The notes: generated by a model from the sequence alone, not told the origin. 64,000 nt of DNA from Prochlorococcus sp. AG-355-G23 (GCA_003278765.1 QCDK01000001.1:93377-157376), one strand, 5' to 3'. Counted from the first letter of the stretch, positions 33,484 through 43,797 are shown. Numbers and translations: made by a program.

Positions 33484-34640
33484 AAATGAAAACACTACAA
33501 GAAGTATTATTTTTTTTACATCAGAAGTGGAAAATAAAAGTCAAGCATTTTTCTCAATCAAAAGAAAAAAAATTTGAAGTTGATAAAAATAAGTATAAAA
33601 AAACTATTGATTTCCCATTTGATAAAATTAAACCTCAAGAAGTGTTGTCTTGGTTAGATTATTCTTCGCAAGGGTGGATAATCTTATCATCTGATCTAAC
33701 AATAAAATTTATCAATCAGAAAGCTTTATCTCTTATTAGGGTTATCAAATATAAAGATGTTATTGGAAAAGCAATTAATGATATTAATGAGCTTGAAGTA
33801 CTTAGTAATAAAATTCTATATTTAAGAAAAAAAGATTTCCCATTCAACCTTGATTTCATAATTGCGGGAGTACCCATTTCGGTAAATATTGTTAGAGGAA
33901 GGAAAAAGAATTATTTAATATTATTGGAAAGTAAATTATCAATTGAATCGATAAAAAAACGACAAAATCAATTAATTAATGATGTGTCTCATGAACTGAA
34001 AACTCCTCTTACATCACTTATCTTAATTGGGGAAAGACTTGAATCAGTAGTATCAAAAAAGGATAGGTATCTTGTTAAAAGACTTAAGAAAGAGTCAAAA
34101 AGATTAAGAAAAATGGCCGAAGAGACTTTAGAGCTTTCTAAGCTAGAAAGTAACGAAGATTTTAATAAAAACAAAAAAATATCTATTTCAGATTTGATTA
34201 TGGAATCTTGGCAAACACTAAAACCGCTTGCAGAAAAAAAGGATATAAAAATAAATTTATTTTCTCCAACAAAATATTATATATCTGGGGATATTGAAAA
34301 TTTAAAAAGAGCATTTATAAATATTTTAGATAACGCTATTCGTTATTCCCCAACAAAAGAGGGCATACAAATTGAAATTTTTAAGAGAGCTAGCTCTGTT
34401 GTTATAAGAGTTAGAGATAAAGGTATTGGATTAGAAGAAAATGAATCAAATGACATTTTTTCTCGTTTTTATCGTGGGGATCCATCAAGGACTAAATTTA
34501 AGAAAAGTGGAAGTGGTTTAGGTCTTTCAATTACAAAAAAAATAATTAATAACAATAAAGGTTTTATAAAGGCATTTAATCATAAAGATGGTGGAGCGAT
34601 TATTGAAACTATCTTTCCGTGTCTTAATACAGATTTATAG
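33480..34640 (+). CDS. phoR: Phosphate sensor histidine kinase PhoR
   Basis: A 386-aa kinase with a PAS-like N-terminal region, the DHp helix with H171 in DVSHELKTPLTSL, and an HATPase domain (NILDNAIRYSP, DKGIGLEE, GSGLGLSI). I see no clear membrane helix in the N-terminus, so it may be soluble or peripherally attached. It is coupled to phoB by ATGA overlap. Confidence 0.9.
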   Translation: MKMKTLQEVLFFLHQKWKIKVKHFSQSKEKKFEVDKNKYKKTIDFPFDKIKPQEVLSWLDYSSQGWIILSSDLTIKFINQKALSLIRVIKYKDVIGKAINDINELEVLSNKILYLRKKDFPFNLDFIIAGVPISVNIVRGRKKNYLILLESKLSIESIKKRQNQLINDVSHELKTPLTSLILIGERLESVVSKKDRYLVKRLKKESKRLRKMAEETLELSKLESNEDFNKNKKISISDLIMESWQTLKPLAEKKDIKINLFSPTKYYISGDIENLKRAFINILDNAIRYSPTKEGIQIEIFKRASSVVIRVRDKGIGLEENESNDIFSRFYRGDPSRTKFKKSGSGLGLSITKKIINNNKGFIKAFNHKDGGAIIETIFPCLNTDL

Positions 34641-34647
34641 GGAAAAT

Positions 34648-34974
34648 TTAAAAAATATTAGGACATGATTTTTCTGCAATAAATTTTTTTAAATTCAAAA
34701 CCCCTTCTCTTGTAAAAAGAATGCTTCCTTCTTTGGAGTCATCTGCCCAATAAGAATCTCTTTTGCCAATAGCTAACCAAAGCCTATCAGGTAATGTTGG
34801 CATGTACATACTCTCGAAAGCAGATGTTCCAATGTCATTTTCTTCTTTCATATCTTTGCATGCTTCTATCATTAGTTTGGGTCGATTTAAATAATGCCTG
34901 ACACCCTGCCAATAATATTTTGTTTCAGCTTTAACTGGGGCGATGAATAAAATAGTAAATATTAGGTATTTCAT
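34648..34974 (-). CDS. Exported hypothetical protein
   Basis: A 108-aa protein with a short signal peptide (LIFTILFIAPVKAETK) and two cysteines in the mature part. It is convergent with phoR with a 7-bp gap. No family recognised. Confidence 0.6.
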   Translation of the reverse strand: MKYLIFTILFIAPVKAETKYYWQGVRHYLNRPKLMIEACKDMKEENDIGTSAFESMYMPTLPDRLWLAIGKRDSYWADDSKEGSILFTREGVLNLKKFIAEKSCPNIF

Positions 34975-35004
34975 GATTTAACTTTTTTTAATTATAAAAA
35001 CTGC

Positions 35005-35037
35005 AAAAAAAAGCCACCTTATATAAAAGGTGACTTT
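35005..35037 (-). terminator. Rho-independent terminator of the esterase gene
   Basis: On the minus strand AGTCACCTT pairs with AAGGTGGCT around a TTATATA loop, followed by a run of eight T. Confidence 0.85.
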
Positions 35038-35052
35038 TATTAGTAGTTTTAA

Positions 35053-37335
35053 CTAGATTTTTCCAATATTTAGGAAAAGAGTTTCACCAGTTGATTTCTT
35101 TCCAGTCCCGTCGTTGTCAGTTGAAATCCATGCTTGCCCTTCGCTTGTTATTGCTAAGCCTTCAACCTTTTCAAGGATAAAACCACCCGTAGATTGCATT
35201 ACTGGTTTTAGATCAGTAACTAACTCTTTTTCAACTAAAGGATAAAGTCTGGGAGGAATATTAGTCTGAAGACCTTCGAAAATAACATCATCTAAATCTA
35301 TTTTATATATAGCTTTCAATTTCGCTTTCTTTCCATAGAAACTATCTCTTTCGATTACATAAAGTGCCCCGTCATGGTAAGTCAATTCTGAAATGCCAAC
35401 GCCACCTTTTTTGATCCTATCTAATTGATAATTTACGGCCCCCCACTGTTTGGTTTTTAAATTATAGGAAAGGATCTTAGTAGTATTGAAAGTATCATCA
35501 CCCCAAGGCTTCTGTTGAGCAATATAAAGAATATCCCCATTCCTTGTTATGCCTTCAAAACCAGGATTTTTAGCATAATTAAGATATGAAAGTGGTGGAG
35601 TTATCTTCTCTAAAATTTCACCATCTGAGCTTACATGGTAGATTGCAGGAGGATGTTCATCTAGCTTTTTCTTGATACCTTCAGTAGAAATGTAGAATCC
35701 ACCATTACCATCAGTAGTAATACCCTCTTGATCCATAAATAATGCAGTCTTACCATCTAGCTTTATATCTATAGCTCTTTCTAATAGTGCTGGGGAAGAT
35801 GAAGGATCAATAACGTAAATTCTTGGCTGAGTTTTAAAAGTCCCATCATTTACAGCATAAATTTTACCGTCATCACCAGCCACCATTCCACTTATCGCAC
35901 CCCAAGATACAAATTCAAGGCCATTTTCATTTGTTAAATGTGGGTATGAAGCAGGAGCATCTTGTAGTTGATAAATAGTCACATGAGAAGATAAACCAGG
36001 TTCTTTTTTGTTGTAGTCTTTTTCATTTGCTGAGGCAATTAATCCCCTCTCTGGAATTGCGACAAATCCCTCTGGTCCAATGCCTGATGGAAGTAATTGA
36101 GTAAGCAAAGGTTGATTTAGTTCTGTGATATCGTAAACAGCTACTATCCCAGCTCGTTCAGCACCAACAAATAAATAGGGCGTTCCATTAATTTTTGAAT
36201 ATGTAACTGACTCAGGTTCTACTCCCTTTTTACCTGCTCTCCCATCTTGGAAATGACCTATTTGTGCAATTGCTCTTTCTAGTCTATTTGCATCTTCATA
36301 AACTACTGTTCCATCTTTTTTAAAAATAGTCCAGGATCTTGAACCACCTCTTTTTGCCTGATTTGGATCAATATGCTTGTAATCGCCTTCATTTGCTGTT
36401 GCAAAATGGTCATTATCAATCCAAGTAAGACCATCGGGTTCTCTTCTTACATTCTTAAGTTTGCTTTTAAATTTATGTGCTCCATCTTTCTTTGTATCCA
36501 TTCCTGCCATTTGTTTTACAACCCCTGCCGAGAAATGTGATATTACATTTCCATCTTTATCAATTACTGCAAGATGGTTGTTTTCTTGAAGAGAGACAAC
36601 TGTTTCACCAAGATCATTAATAGCAACGAATTCTGGTTCGGGATCAAAAGGAGCTATTTCGGATAAGCCTGTTAAATCTACTTTTTTAATTGAGTTACAT
36701 TGTATTTTTCCTCTATTGTTTAACTTCACAAGAGAAACATAACCTGCAGGATTAATTTGAATGCCATTGTCATCAATTTGAGGGATAAATCCATTTTTAT
36801 ATTCTTCATCCCTCTCATTTTCTATAGCGACAGCTAGAAATGTTCCGTCTGGTGAAACAAAAACGCTATCAGGCTGCCCACCTAAATCACATTCTTTTAC
36901 TGCTTTTCTTGTTTCTAAATTGTATTGAACTATTGCTCCTGAAGGATTTGTATAACTTTCAGATGTATTTGAACCTATATAAGCATTGTTTCCAAGTGCT
37001 GCAATTCCAGTTGGTTCTGCTTCCAGTTCAACAATTCCCAATGCTTTTGGCCTTGCAGGATCTGAGATGTCAACTAGACCTACTACTCCTAAATCACTAT
37101 CTGTATACATCAAAGTCTTACCATCTTCTGATGCTGTAATTACTTCAGAAGAAGTTTTGGTTGTAGATTTTGATCCCTTTGGTAAATTGTCACTTACATT
37201 GAAAGATGAAATTCTGTTGAAATTTTTTTCATTTGCCCAATATTTTGTATTCCAATTTGCAAATCCGCTACTTGTAGAGGAGGCGACAATTGCAAGTAAT
37301 GCTGAAAAACTTGCAGCAGCTAGGTTTTTTTTCAT
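35053..37335 (-). CDS. Esterase-like phytase-family protein
   Basis: A 760-aa secreted protein with a signal peptide (to about residue 26). The N-terminal half has beta-propeller repeats of the type seen in choice-of-anchor/alkaline-phosphatase-like proteins (LMYTDSDLGVVGLVDISDPARPKALG). The C-terminal half matches the esterase-like phytase domain (DQEGITTDGNGGFYISTEG, GFEGITRNGD, VEGLAITSEGQAWISTDND). Probably releases phosphate from organic compounds outside the cytoplasm. It sits between phoBR and the porin, with a Pho-box-like repeat upstream. Confidence 0.8.
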   Translation of the reverse strand: MKKNLAAASFSALLAIVASSTSSGFANWNTKYWANEKNFNRISSFNVSDNLPKGSKSTTKTSSEVITASEDGKTLMYTDSDLGVVGLVDISDPARPKALGIVELEAEPTGIAALGNNAYIGSNTSESYTNPSGAIVQYNLETRKAVKECDLGGQPDSVFVSPDGTFLAVAIENERDEEYKNGFIPQIDDNGIQINPAGYVSLVKLNNRGKIQCNSIKKVDLTGLSEIAPFDPEPEFVAINDLGETVVSLQENNHLAVIDKDGNVISHFSAGVVKQMAGMDTKKDGAHKFKSKLKNVRREPDGLTWIDNDHFATANEGDYKHIDPNQAKRGGSRSWTIFKKDGTVVYEDANRLERAIAQIGHFQDGRAGKKGVEPESVTYSKINGTPYLFVGAERAGIVAVYDITELNQPLLTQLLPSGIGPEGFVAIPERGLIASANEKDYNKKEPGLSSHVTIYQLQDAPASYPHLTNENGLEFVSWGAISGMVAGDDGKIYAVNDGTFKTQPRIYVIDPSSSPALLERAIDIKLDGKTALFMDQEGITTDGNGGFYISTEGIKKKLDEHPPAIYHVSSDGEILEKITPPLSYLNYAKNPGFEGITRNGDILYIAQQKPWGDDTFNTTKILSYNLKTKQWGAVNYQLDRIKKGGVGISELTYHDGALYVIERDSFYGKKAKLKAIYKIDLDDVIFEGLQTNIPPRLYPLVEKELVTDLKPVMQSTGGFILEKVEGLAITSEGQAWISTDNDGTGKKSTGETLFLNIGKI

Positions 37336-37397
37336 TTAGTGCGTAAGAAGACACTTACTTATAGTCCCTTTAAAAAGTTAAGAAAAAAAAATAAATT

Positions 37398-37419
37398 TAT
37401 TAAGAACACTTTAAGTTTT
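37398..37419 (-). promoter_or_regulatory. Putative Pho box upstream of the esterase gene
   Basis: TATTAAGAACA and CTTTAAGTTTT have TTAA cores 11 bp apart, about 65 bp upstream of the ATG at 37335. Confidence 0.4.
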
Positions 37420-37429
37420 TAAAAAGAAA

Positions 37430-37459
37430 AAAAAAGACCTCCGATAAGGAGGTCTTTTT
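37430..37459 (-). terminator. Rho-independent terminator of the porin gene
   Basis: A perfect AAGACCTCC/GGAGGTCTT stem with a GATAA-type loop and T-runs on either strand, lying just after the porin stop. Confidence 0.92.
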
Positions 37460-37475
37460 TGTCAGGTTATTCTGA

Positions 37476-38816
37476 TTAGAATTTAAATGTTGTTGTTAGT
37501 CCAAGACCTGAACTATCGTCAGAACCATCAACTTCAGCGATGTATCCAAATGCAGTCATTGAAACTCCATCATTGATAGGGAAACTGTATGAAGCTTCAT
37601 AAGCGTATACCTCATTAGATCCATCAGCTATCGCACCATTGGTACCAAAGCCAACTTCAAAAGTACCCTCACCAAGATCGGTTGCATATCCAACTTTGAA
37701 TTGAGAAGTATCTTTGTTTGCACCTTGCTTGGTTCCAATTTCAACACCACCACTTAATGTTCCCATACCTTCTGGTGTGTAGTAAGCAGTAGCACCATAG
37801 TAAGTGGTATCACTATTAGCAGTTGCACCTCCATCAGCTAATGCATAACCGAAAGTAAATCCATAAGTATCATTTGAATAACCTAAAGCGGCTCCGAGAC
37901 CATCTGTACTTTCTTTTGTAGCAAGACCACTTGTTCCGCTATCACCTGAAAAGCCGAAACCAAACTCCCAGCCATCTGCAAATTCTGTTCCTAAGCTTAC
38001 AGAAACATCTCCACCAGCATCAACTGCATTTTTAGCTCCACAATCATCCATAGCATCGACAATTGTTCCTAATGCACAAGCATTTGGGAAATTCTTAGAT
38101 AAGTCCATTGAATCTCCAACTGAAACATCCCATCTTCCTAATGGAAATGTGTAGTTAACGTCTTCAATTGTAAGAGCATCTTGAGATTCACCAAAACCAG
38201 TTAAGCCCTGCACAGTATTTGTACCAGCGGTATTACCGGCTGCAAACTCAATATTTAGTTTGTCATCACCAGTAAAACTAGTATTTAAATCCACTTCATA
38301 GTGATAAGCAAAAGTTGTTTGCTCTTCATTATTATTGTCTCCAACAATAGCTGCACCGTTTGAGCCAGCACCAATCTGCATTTCTACTTTACCTGACATA
38401 GAAGTCGTTTCAGAGAAACTACCAGCTTCAATGCCATTAACACGAGCTTCAAGTCCATCCACTCTTCCTTTCATAATTGCTAATTCAGAACCAAGCTCAT
38501 CACTTAGCCTTTCTATTGCGGCTCCGTTCATTAAGCCTTCACCACCGGCAATTAATCTGTTTAATTCAGCTGCAGCTTCAATACGATGAACTGGGCTACC
38601 ATTGAATCTTGGACTTTTTGAAAGATCTTTTAATGAATCATAAGCCCAGTCGCCTGGAACCAATAGATCTGATTTGAAATCGCCTGTTGATATAACTTCA
38701 GGGGATTTGGTGAAAGGGCTGAATTCAGGTTGATTGATTTCAGCAGCATTTACTGCAAGACCTGATGCCATTGAAATGATCGCAGGAGCAGCAATTAATT
38801 TTTGAAAAAGTTTCAT
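37476..38816 (-). CDS. Outer-membrane porin of the phosphate cluster (Som/PhoE-like)
   Basis: A 446-aa porin: signal peptide (to about residue 24), an SLH-like segment (VPGDWAYDSLKDLSKSPRFNG), a short coiled coil (RVDGLEARVNGIEAG), then a beta-barrel ending in F (TTTFKF). The ATG at 38816 is preferred to the GTG at 38828. It lies between the esterase and pstS, and divergent from pstS with phased TTAA repeats between, consistent with phosphate uptake through the outer membrane. Confidence 0.88.
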   Translation of the reverse strand: MKLFQKLIAAPAIISMASGLAVNAAEINQPEFSPFTKSPEVISTGDFKSDLLVPGDWAYDSLKDLSKSPRFNGSPVHRIEAAAELNRLIAGGEGLMNGAAIERLSDELGSELAIMKGRVDGLEARVNGIEAGSFSETTSMSGKVEMQIGAGSNGAAIVGDNNNEEQTTFAYHYEVDLNTSFTGDDKLNIEFAAGNTAGTNTVQGLTGFGESQDALTIEDVNYTFPLGRWDVSVGDSMDLSKNFPNACALGTIVDAMDDCGAKNAVDAGGDVSVSLGTEFADGWEFGFGFSGDSGTSGLATKESTDGLGAALGYSNDTYGFTFGYALADGGATANSDTTYYGATAYYTPEGMGTLSGGVEIGTKQGANKDTSQFKVGYATDLGEGTFEVGFGTNGAIADGSNEVYAYEASYSFPINDGVSMTAFGYIAEVDGSDDSSGLGLTTTFKF

Positions 38817-38906
38817 AAACCTCAACACGTAAAAATGGATATTAATCCAATTGCATATGAACTAATCAAAGTTAAGAAAAGAGTAAGAAATTAGGTCAGA
38901 AGGAAA

Positions 38907-38939
38907 TTTTAAAGAGAGTTTAAACTTTTCTTAAATCAA
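38907..38939 (-). promoter_or_regulatory. Putative triple Pho box upstream of the porin
   Basis: Three consecutive 11-bp units on the plus strand, TTTTAAAGAGA, GTTTAAACTTT and TCTTAAATCAA, each have TTAA at positions 3-6. They lie about 90-125 bp upstream of the porin ATG. Confidence 0.5.
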
Positions 38940-39052
38940 ACAAAATAATTTCTTTATTTCTTGAATATTTTTTAAAGTAAGAATTTAAAATTGAATTTAT
39001 TTATTTTCAAATATTTTCAAAACCAAACGTAAATAAGTTAAATTGATATTTA

Positions 39053-39085
39053 GTTTAAGAAGGGGTTAAGAACTAATTAACCACA
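39053..39085 (+). promoter_or_regulatory. Putative triple Pho box upstream of pstS
   Basis: GTTTAAGAAGG, GGTTAAGAACT and AATTAACCACA are three 11-bp units with TTAA at positions 3-6. A TATATATATG -10-like stretch follows at about 39130. Phased direct repeats of this length are what PhoB dimers recognise. Confidence 0.6.
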
Positions 39086-39156
39086 GGATAAAATTTTAAT
39101 TAATGAGTATTTGTGTATAAATTTGGTGCTATATATATGTAGTCTTTCATTTAATC

Positions 39157-40152
39157 ATGACATCCATGAACATAGCTAAGAAAGCTTTGGTTCTCACTTC
39201 TGCAGTAGCCATTGCTGCTGGTACAAGTGTTCCTGGCACAAGTGTTTCTGCTAAAACAAGATTAAGTGGTGCTGGAGCATCATTCCCTGCCAAAATTTAC
39301 ACTCGTTGGTTCAAAGATTTAGCCTCTTCAGGAGGGCCAAGAGTAAACTATCAAGCTGTTGGTTCAGGCTCTGGAAGAAAAGCTTTTATTGATCAGACAG
39401 TAAACTTTGGTGCTTCTGATGATCCTATGAAGGATAAAGATATAGCCAAGGTAACAAGAGGATTAGTACAGATTCCTATGGTTGGAGGAACTATTGCTTT
39501 TGGTTATAACTATGATTGTGATTTGAAACTTACTCAAGAGCAAGCAGTAAGAGTTGCTATGGGTATGGTTAAAAACTGGAAAGAATTAGGCTGTAAACCT
39601 GGTAAATTAACTTGGGCACATCGTTCTGACGGATCAGGCACAACCAAAGCTTTTACTAACTCTATGGAAGCTTTTTCAAAAACTTGGACACTAGGAACAG
39701 GTAAATCAGTTAAGTGGCCAGCAGGCGTTGGAGCAAAAGGTAATTCAGGTGTAGCAGGTGTTATACAAAATACACCTGGTGCAATTGGTTATGTTAACCA
39801 GTCTTACATAAAAGGTAATGTCAAAGCTGCTGCACTTCAGAATCTTTCAGGTGAGTTTCTAAAACCATCTGTAGAAGCAGGAGCTAAGGCTCTTAATGGT
39901 ATTACTCTAGATGAAAATCTTGCTGGTAAAAATCCTAACCCAACTGCAAAAGGAGCATACCCTATAGCTTCATTAACATGGATACTTGCTTATGAAGAGG
40001 GTAATGGTAGAAACACTAAAGCTATCAAACAAGCCTTTAATACATTGTTAAGTGATGAGTATCAAGATAAAGCTCCATCACTTGGATTTGTCCCCTTAAA
40101 AGGAGATATTCTTGAGAAGTCAAGAGCTGCTGTAAAAAGAATCGGTAAATAA
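39157..40152 (+). CDS. pstS: Phosphate ABC transporter substrate-binding protein
   Basis: A 331-aa periplasmic protein with a signal peptide (to about TSVSA, residue 32) and the PstS signature LSGAGASFPAKIYTRW, then VNYQAVGSGSGRKAF, NFGASDDPM and HRSDGSGTT, which form the phosphate pocket. Binds inorganic phosphate with high affinity. pstCAB are not in this window, as is usual in Prochlorococcus. Confidence 0.96.
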   Translation: MTSMNIAKKALVLTSAVAIAAGTSVPGTSVSAKTRLSGAGASFPAKIYTRWFKDLASSGGPRVNYQAVGSGSGRKAFIDQTVNFGASDDPMKDKDIAKVTRGLVQIPMVGGTIAFGYNYDCDLKLTQEQAVRVAMGMVKNWKELGCKPGKLTWAHRSDGSGTTKAFTNSMEAFSKTWTLGTGKSVKWPAGVGAKGNSGVAGVIQNTPGAIGYVNQSYIKGNVKAAALQNLSGEFLKPSVEAGAKALNGITLDENLAGKNPNPTAKGAYPIASLTWILAYEEGNGRNTKAIKQAFNTLLSDEYQDKAPSLGFVPLKGDILEKSRAAVKRIGK

Positions 40153-40169
40153 ACCGTAAGACAATATTT

Positions 40170-40199
40170 AAAAGGAGGAATTTATTTCCTCCTTTTTTT
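40170..40199. terminator. Bidirectional terminator between pstS and chrA
   Basis: AAAGGAGGAA and TTCCTCCTTT form a ten-pair stem with a TTTA-type loop and T-runs. It reaches the last bases of convergent chrA, so it can serve both genes. Confidence 0.92.
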
Positions 40200-41424
40200 A
40201 TGCAAACAAATATTTTGACAAGCCTAATATTAAAGAAAAAAGAATAAGTATGTATGTTGGAACTATTTTTAAAAAAGATAATAGTGTGGAGATTAAAACT
40301 ATAAAAATAGAGCTAATTAAAAAGTATTTTGATGAAAAACTATCTTCAATTAAATTAAATCCAGAAAAAATAACTGCTCCTGGAATTGTATTGATTACTC
40401 CATCGATAAAGTAATTAATCGATTTAATTCTGTTTTTTATAAAGCCTTTTCCAAAAACAAAAATCAATAAAAAACTTGGTAAAAAAATTGCAAAAGTTGA
40501 TATTAATGAATACTTTAAAGCTTCATTTATTCCTCCGACCGAAAACCCTGCTTTGTATCCAATAAAACTTGTAATTAATAAGACAGGACCAGGCGTTATT
40601 TGGCTAATCATTATTCCATCTATAAATTCATTATTTGTTAACCATCCTTGCGAGATAACATAATCACTCATAAGAGGAATGATTACTAATCCACCTCCAA
40701 AAATAAAAAGTCCCGATTTAAAGAAGAAAAAAAACAGATTAAGATAATCTACTAGAAACTTTAAGTTTATAGACTCTCTTAAAAAATAAAAAAAATTAGA
40801 TATATCTAAAAAGACCGAGCTACTCAAAAATGAGGTTGTTGAAAATATAGATAAAGGGACCAAGCTATAAAAAATATCTTTGAATTTCTTTAAAAATATA
40901 TTTATCAATCCTGCAATAGTAAGTATTGTAATTAGTGGAAATTGAATACTATTATATTTGGCAAATATAAGTAGAAATAATATTGAGCTAGAGAATAATA
41001 TTCGATCAAACTTTAATCTTTTTTTTAATAGAACTAATGAGAATGAAAAAATTATTCCTGCAATAATAGGCGGATTAAAATAAATTAAATCTGTTAAGAA
41101 TTTCGATCCAGAACCAATTTGCCAAAAAAAACTAAGAGCTATTACCGAAATGAATCCTGGGATAATGAAACTTATACCAGATACCAATCCACCAAGATAA
41201 CCATTAATTTTAAGACCTATATATATTGCCAATTGAGTAGATATTGGTCCTGGAAGTATTTGACATAATCCAATACCTTTTTCAAAAGATTGAGTTGATA
41301 TGAATTTTTTATTATTTATTAGTTCATCTTCGAATAAGGAAATATGAGCATAGGGTCCTCCAAAACTTAAAATACCAATTTTTAAGAAAGTTTTTGCGAG
41401 TTCAATTAAGGATATTTTTGCCAT
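40198..41424 (-). CDS. chrA: Chromate transporter-family protein
   Basis: A 408-aa membrane protein with the two-domain CHR layout: [22 protein letters not shown] in the first half and [23 protein letters not shown] in the second, each with a Q-x-x-PGP motif ([25 protein letters not shown]). CHR proteins export chromate. In phosphate/arsenate clusters another oxyanion is possible. It is 30 bp downstream of arsJ. Confidence 0.9.
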   Translation of the reverse strand: MAKISLIELAKTFLKIGILSFGGPYAHISLFEDELINNKKFISTQSFEKGIGLCQILPGPISTQLAIYIGLKINGYLGGLVSGISFIIPGFISVIALSFFWQIGSGSKFLTDLIYFNPPIIAGIIFSFSLVLLKKRLKFDRILFSSSILFLLIFAKYNSIQFPLITILTIAGLINIFLKKFKDIFYSLVPLSIFSTTSFLSSSVFLDISNFFYFLRESINLKFLVDYLNLFFFFFKSGLFIFGGGLVIIPLMSDYVISQGWLTNNEFIDGIMISQITPGPVLLITSFIGYKAGFSVGGINEALKYSLISTFAIFLPSFLLIFVFGKGFIKNRIKSINYFIDGVINTIPGAVIFSGFNLIEDSFSSKYFLISSIFIVLISTLLSFLKIVPTYILILFSLILGLSKYLFA

Positions 41425-41454
41425 TAAAATATTCTAATTCCCAAAAATTAGTCT

Positions 41455-42714
41455 TTATGGAGCTGATAGGCTTTGTTTGAACGAGGGTAATTTAAGACTG
41501 GAAATCCAAGATAAGAATATTAAAAGTGATGAAAAATAAAGACAATATTGAAGACCAACACTTGCATTTCTCCCAATCATAAATAATAAGCCTGAGAGTA
41601 ATGTTCCAATTAGTCTTCCAGCAGCATTTGCCATGTAATAGAAGCCAACATTTAAACTGACTTTTTCATTATCAGAGTAGGCCAAAATCATATAAGAATG
41701 TGTAGAGGAATTCATTGCAAAAACAAATCCAAAAATAGTGAGTCCTAAAATTATTGCTATCGATGGAGAACTTTCTCTCCATAATGCGATTCCTATCAAA
41801 GATGGTATGACCATTAATACGGCACTCCAAAATTGAATAGCTTTACGATCTGGACTTTCTTTTTGTCCCCACATCTTTCTAATTGCTGGAGCAGAAGCCT
41901 GAACAATTCCATAACCTATTACCCAGGCCCCAAGAAATAATCCTATTTCCATGTAGTCCCAACCAAATGCCATATCAAGGAATACTGGAAGAGCTACAAC
42001 AAACCAAACATCTCTTGCTCCAAAAAGAAAGAATCTTGCTGCTGAAAGAATATTTATTGCATTTGATTTTGAAAAAAGATCATTAAAAGCTGGTTTGGTT
42101 TTCATCTTGCCAATTTCTCCAGGTAAAATTAATGTCAATAAAAAGGCTAAGCAGAGTCCAAAACCCATAATTCCTACAGCATTATTGAATCCAAATAACT
42201 TATATAAAAGTCCACCTAAGAAAAAACCAACTCCCTTAAGAGCATTTTTAGATCCAGTTAAAATAGCAACCCATTTAAAAAGTTGTTTTTGGCCAGTATC
42301 ATTGCCATTATTTGTCTCTGGAACAACTGTCTTAACAGCGCTTTTAGCACTCATTTTGTTTAAATCTTTTGCTATCCCACTGACTGCTTGAGCAACCATA
42401 ACGTATACGACACTAAATATTACTGGCCAATCCTCCTTAACTGGAATAAGCATGAAAAGAGCAATGATTTGCAGGATAGTCCCAATCCATAAAGTAAGCC
42501 TTAAACCATATCTTGCTCCTATCCAACCACCATATAAATTAGTAATTATTCCAAAAAACTCATAAAAAAGGAAAAGTAAAGCAATTTGTAGAGTTGTGTA
42601 ACCTAGCTCATGAAAGTGACCAACAACTAATAATCTTAATGCGCCGTCAGTAAGCGTGAATGCCCAATAGTTTGCTGTTACAACACTATATTGTTGAATA
42701 TTAGATAACTTCAT
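41455..42714 (-). CDS. arsJ: ArsJ organoarsenical efflux permease (MFS)
   Basis: A 419-aa, 12-helix MFS protein opening with NYWAFTLTDGALRLLVVGHFHELGYTTLQ-type sequence, the characteristic ArsJ N-terminus (residues 15-42). ArsJ exports 1-arseno-3-phosphoglycerate made by a dedicated GAPDH. That GAPDH is encoded 11 bp upstream, which strongly supports the call. Confidence 0.85.
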   Translation of the reverse strand: MKLSNIQQYSVVTANYWAFTLTDGALRLLVVGHFHELGYTTLQIALLFLFYEFFGIITNLYGGWIGARYGLRLTLWIGTILQIIALFMLIPVKEDWPVIFSVVYVMVAQAVSGIAKDLNKMSAKSAVKTVVPETNNGNDTGQKQLFKWVAILTGSKNALKGVGFFLGGLLYKLFGFNNAVGIMGFGLCLAFLLTLILPGEIGKMKTKPAFNDLFSKSNAINILSAARFFLFGARDVWFVVALPVFLDMAFGWDYMEIGLFLGAWVIGYGIVQASAPAIRKMWGQKESPDRKAIQFWSAVLMVIPSLIGIALWRESSPSIAIILGLTIFGFVFAMNSSTHSYMILAYSDNEKVSLNVGFYYMANAAGRLIGTLLSGLLFMIGRNASVGLQYCLYFSSLLIFLSWISSLKLPSFKQSLSAP

Positions 42715-42725
42715 AAAGACATAAA

Positions 42726-43748
42726 TTAAATCTCTTTTTTGATTACATATTCAGTAAGATCTGCAAGTCTGCAGCTGTAACCCCACTCGTTGTCATACCA
42801 AGCGTATATCTTTAATAAATTTGAATTAACAACCATAGTTGATAAACTATCAACTATTGAACTTCTAGAGTCATTTACATAATCCGCAGAAACTAAAGGT
42901 CTTTCTTCGTAGCCAAGAATTCCTTTTAAATAAGTTTCTGAAGCTAACTTAAGTGCCAAATTTACTTGTTCAGTTGACACTTCATTATTTAATTCAAAAA
43001 CTGCATCTGTTAAAGAACCATTAAGTAGAGGAACTCTTACTGCATGCCCATTTAATTTTCCTTTTAATTCTGGGAAGATCTCAGCGATAGCTTTAGCAGA
43101 TCCAGTAGTAGTAGGTATTAAACTTTGCATACATCCTCTTGCTCTCCTCAAATCACTTTTATAAAAATCTACAGGAACTTGAGTGTTGGTAACATCGTGA
43201 ATAGTTGTAATAGCGCCGTGTTTAATAGAAAAATTTTCATTAATTACCTTTACTATCGGAGCTAAACAATTTGTAGTGCAGGATGCTGCAGTTACTAATT
43301 TATGTTTGGTAGGGTCATAAAGACTTTGATTTATACCGTAAACAATATTCAGTGATTCAGCTTCTGCAACAATTCCTTTGACTGGACAAGCTACTATTAC
43401 TCTTTTCATCCCAAGAGTATCAAAATAGGGATTTAGTTTGTCTGGCTTTTTATTCTTTCCTGTACATTCCAAAATAATATCTACAGAAGATTTTTCCCAA
43501 GGAACATCAAGGTAATTTTTAAAAGATGTGTAGGTTAATTTCTTTCCATCAATTATTATTTCTTCTTCTTTAACCTTTATATCTTTCACCCATCTACCAT
43601 GGACTGAATCGAATTCGAGTAAATGCGCAGCGGCATTCGAATCTCCTGCTATCTCATTAATGTGAGTTATTTCTATATCAGCTCTATCCCATAATGCTCT
43701 GAAAACTAATCTACCAATTCTTCCAAAACCATTAATTCCAATTTTCAT
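42726..43748 (-). CDS. gap1: Glyceraldehyde-3-phosphate dehydrogenase of the arsenate pathway
   Basis: A 340-aa GAPDH with the NAD-binding start [13 protein letters not shown] and the catalytic Cys157 in [11 protein letters not shown]. Paired with ArsJ, it would use arsenate in place of phosphate to make 1-arseno-3-phosphoglycerate for export. It is first in a gap-arsJ-chrA operon, divergent from arsR across a palindromic operator. A photosynthetic GAPDH should be encoded elsewhere. Confidence 0.9.
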   Translation of the reverse strand: MKIGINGFGRIGRLVFRALWDRADIEITHINEIAGDSNAAAHLLEFDSVHGRWVKDIKVKEEEIIIDGKKLTYTSFKNYLDVPWEKSSVDIILECTGKNKKPDKLNPYFDTLGMKRVIVACPVKGIVAEAESLNIVYGINQSLYDPTKHKLVTAASCTTNCLAPIVKVINENFSIKHGAITTIHDVTNTQVPVDFYKSDLRRARGCMQSLIPTTTGSAKAIAEIFPELKGKLNGHAVRVPLLNGSLTDAVFELNNEVSTEQVNLALKLASETYLKGILGYEERPLVSADYVNDSRSSIVDSLSTMVVNSNLLKIYAWYDNEWGYSCRLADLTEYVIKKEI

Positions 43749-43773
43749 AACTTTGAAATTTTCTATATAAATT

Positions 43774-43797
43774 ATACATCAAAATATTTTGATGTAT
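43774..43797. promoter_or_regulatory. Palindromic operator between gap and arsR
   Basis: A perfect 24-bp palindrome ATACATCAAAAT/ATTTTGATGTAT, with a further half-like site (AAGATGTTTTGAT) just beside it. It lies in the divergent intergenic space, as expected for ArsR repressing both directions. Confidence 0.75.

Noticed and set aside
36986..37339. 117-codon plus-strand frame inside the esterase gene
   Set aside because: Antisense shadow of a long gene with a signal peptide and clear domains; its low-complexity composition follows from the opposite strand.
42095..42391. 98-codon plus-strand frame inside arsJ
   Set aside because: Antisense to a strongly supported membrane transporter; no start signal or family features.
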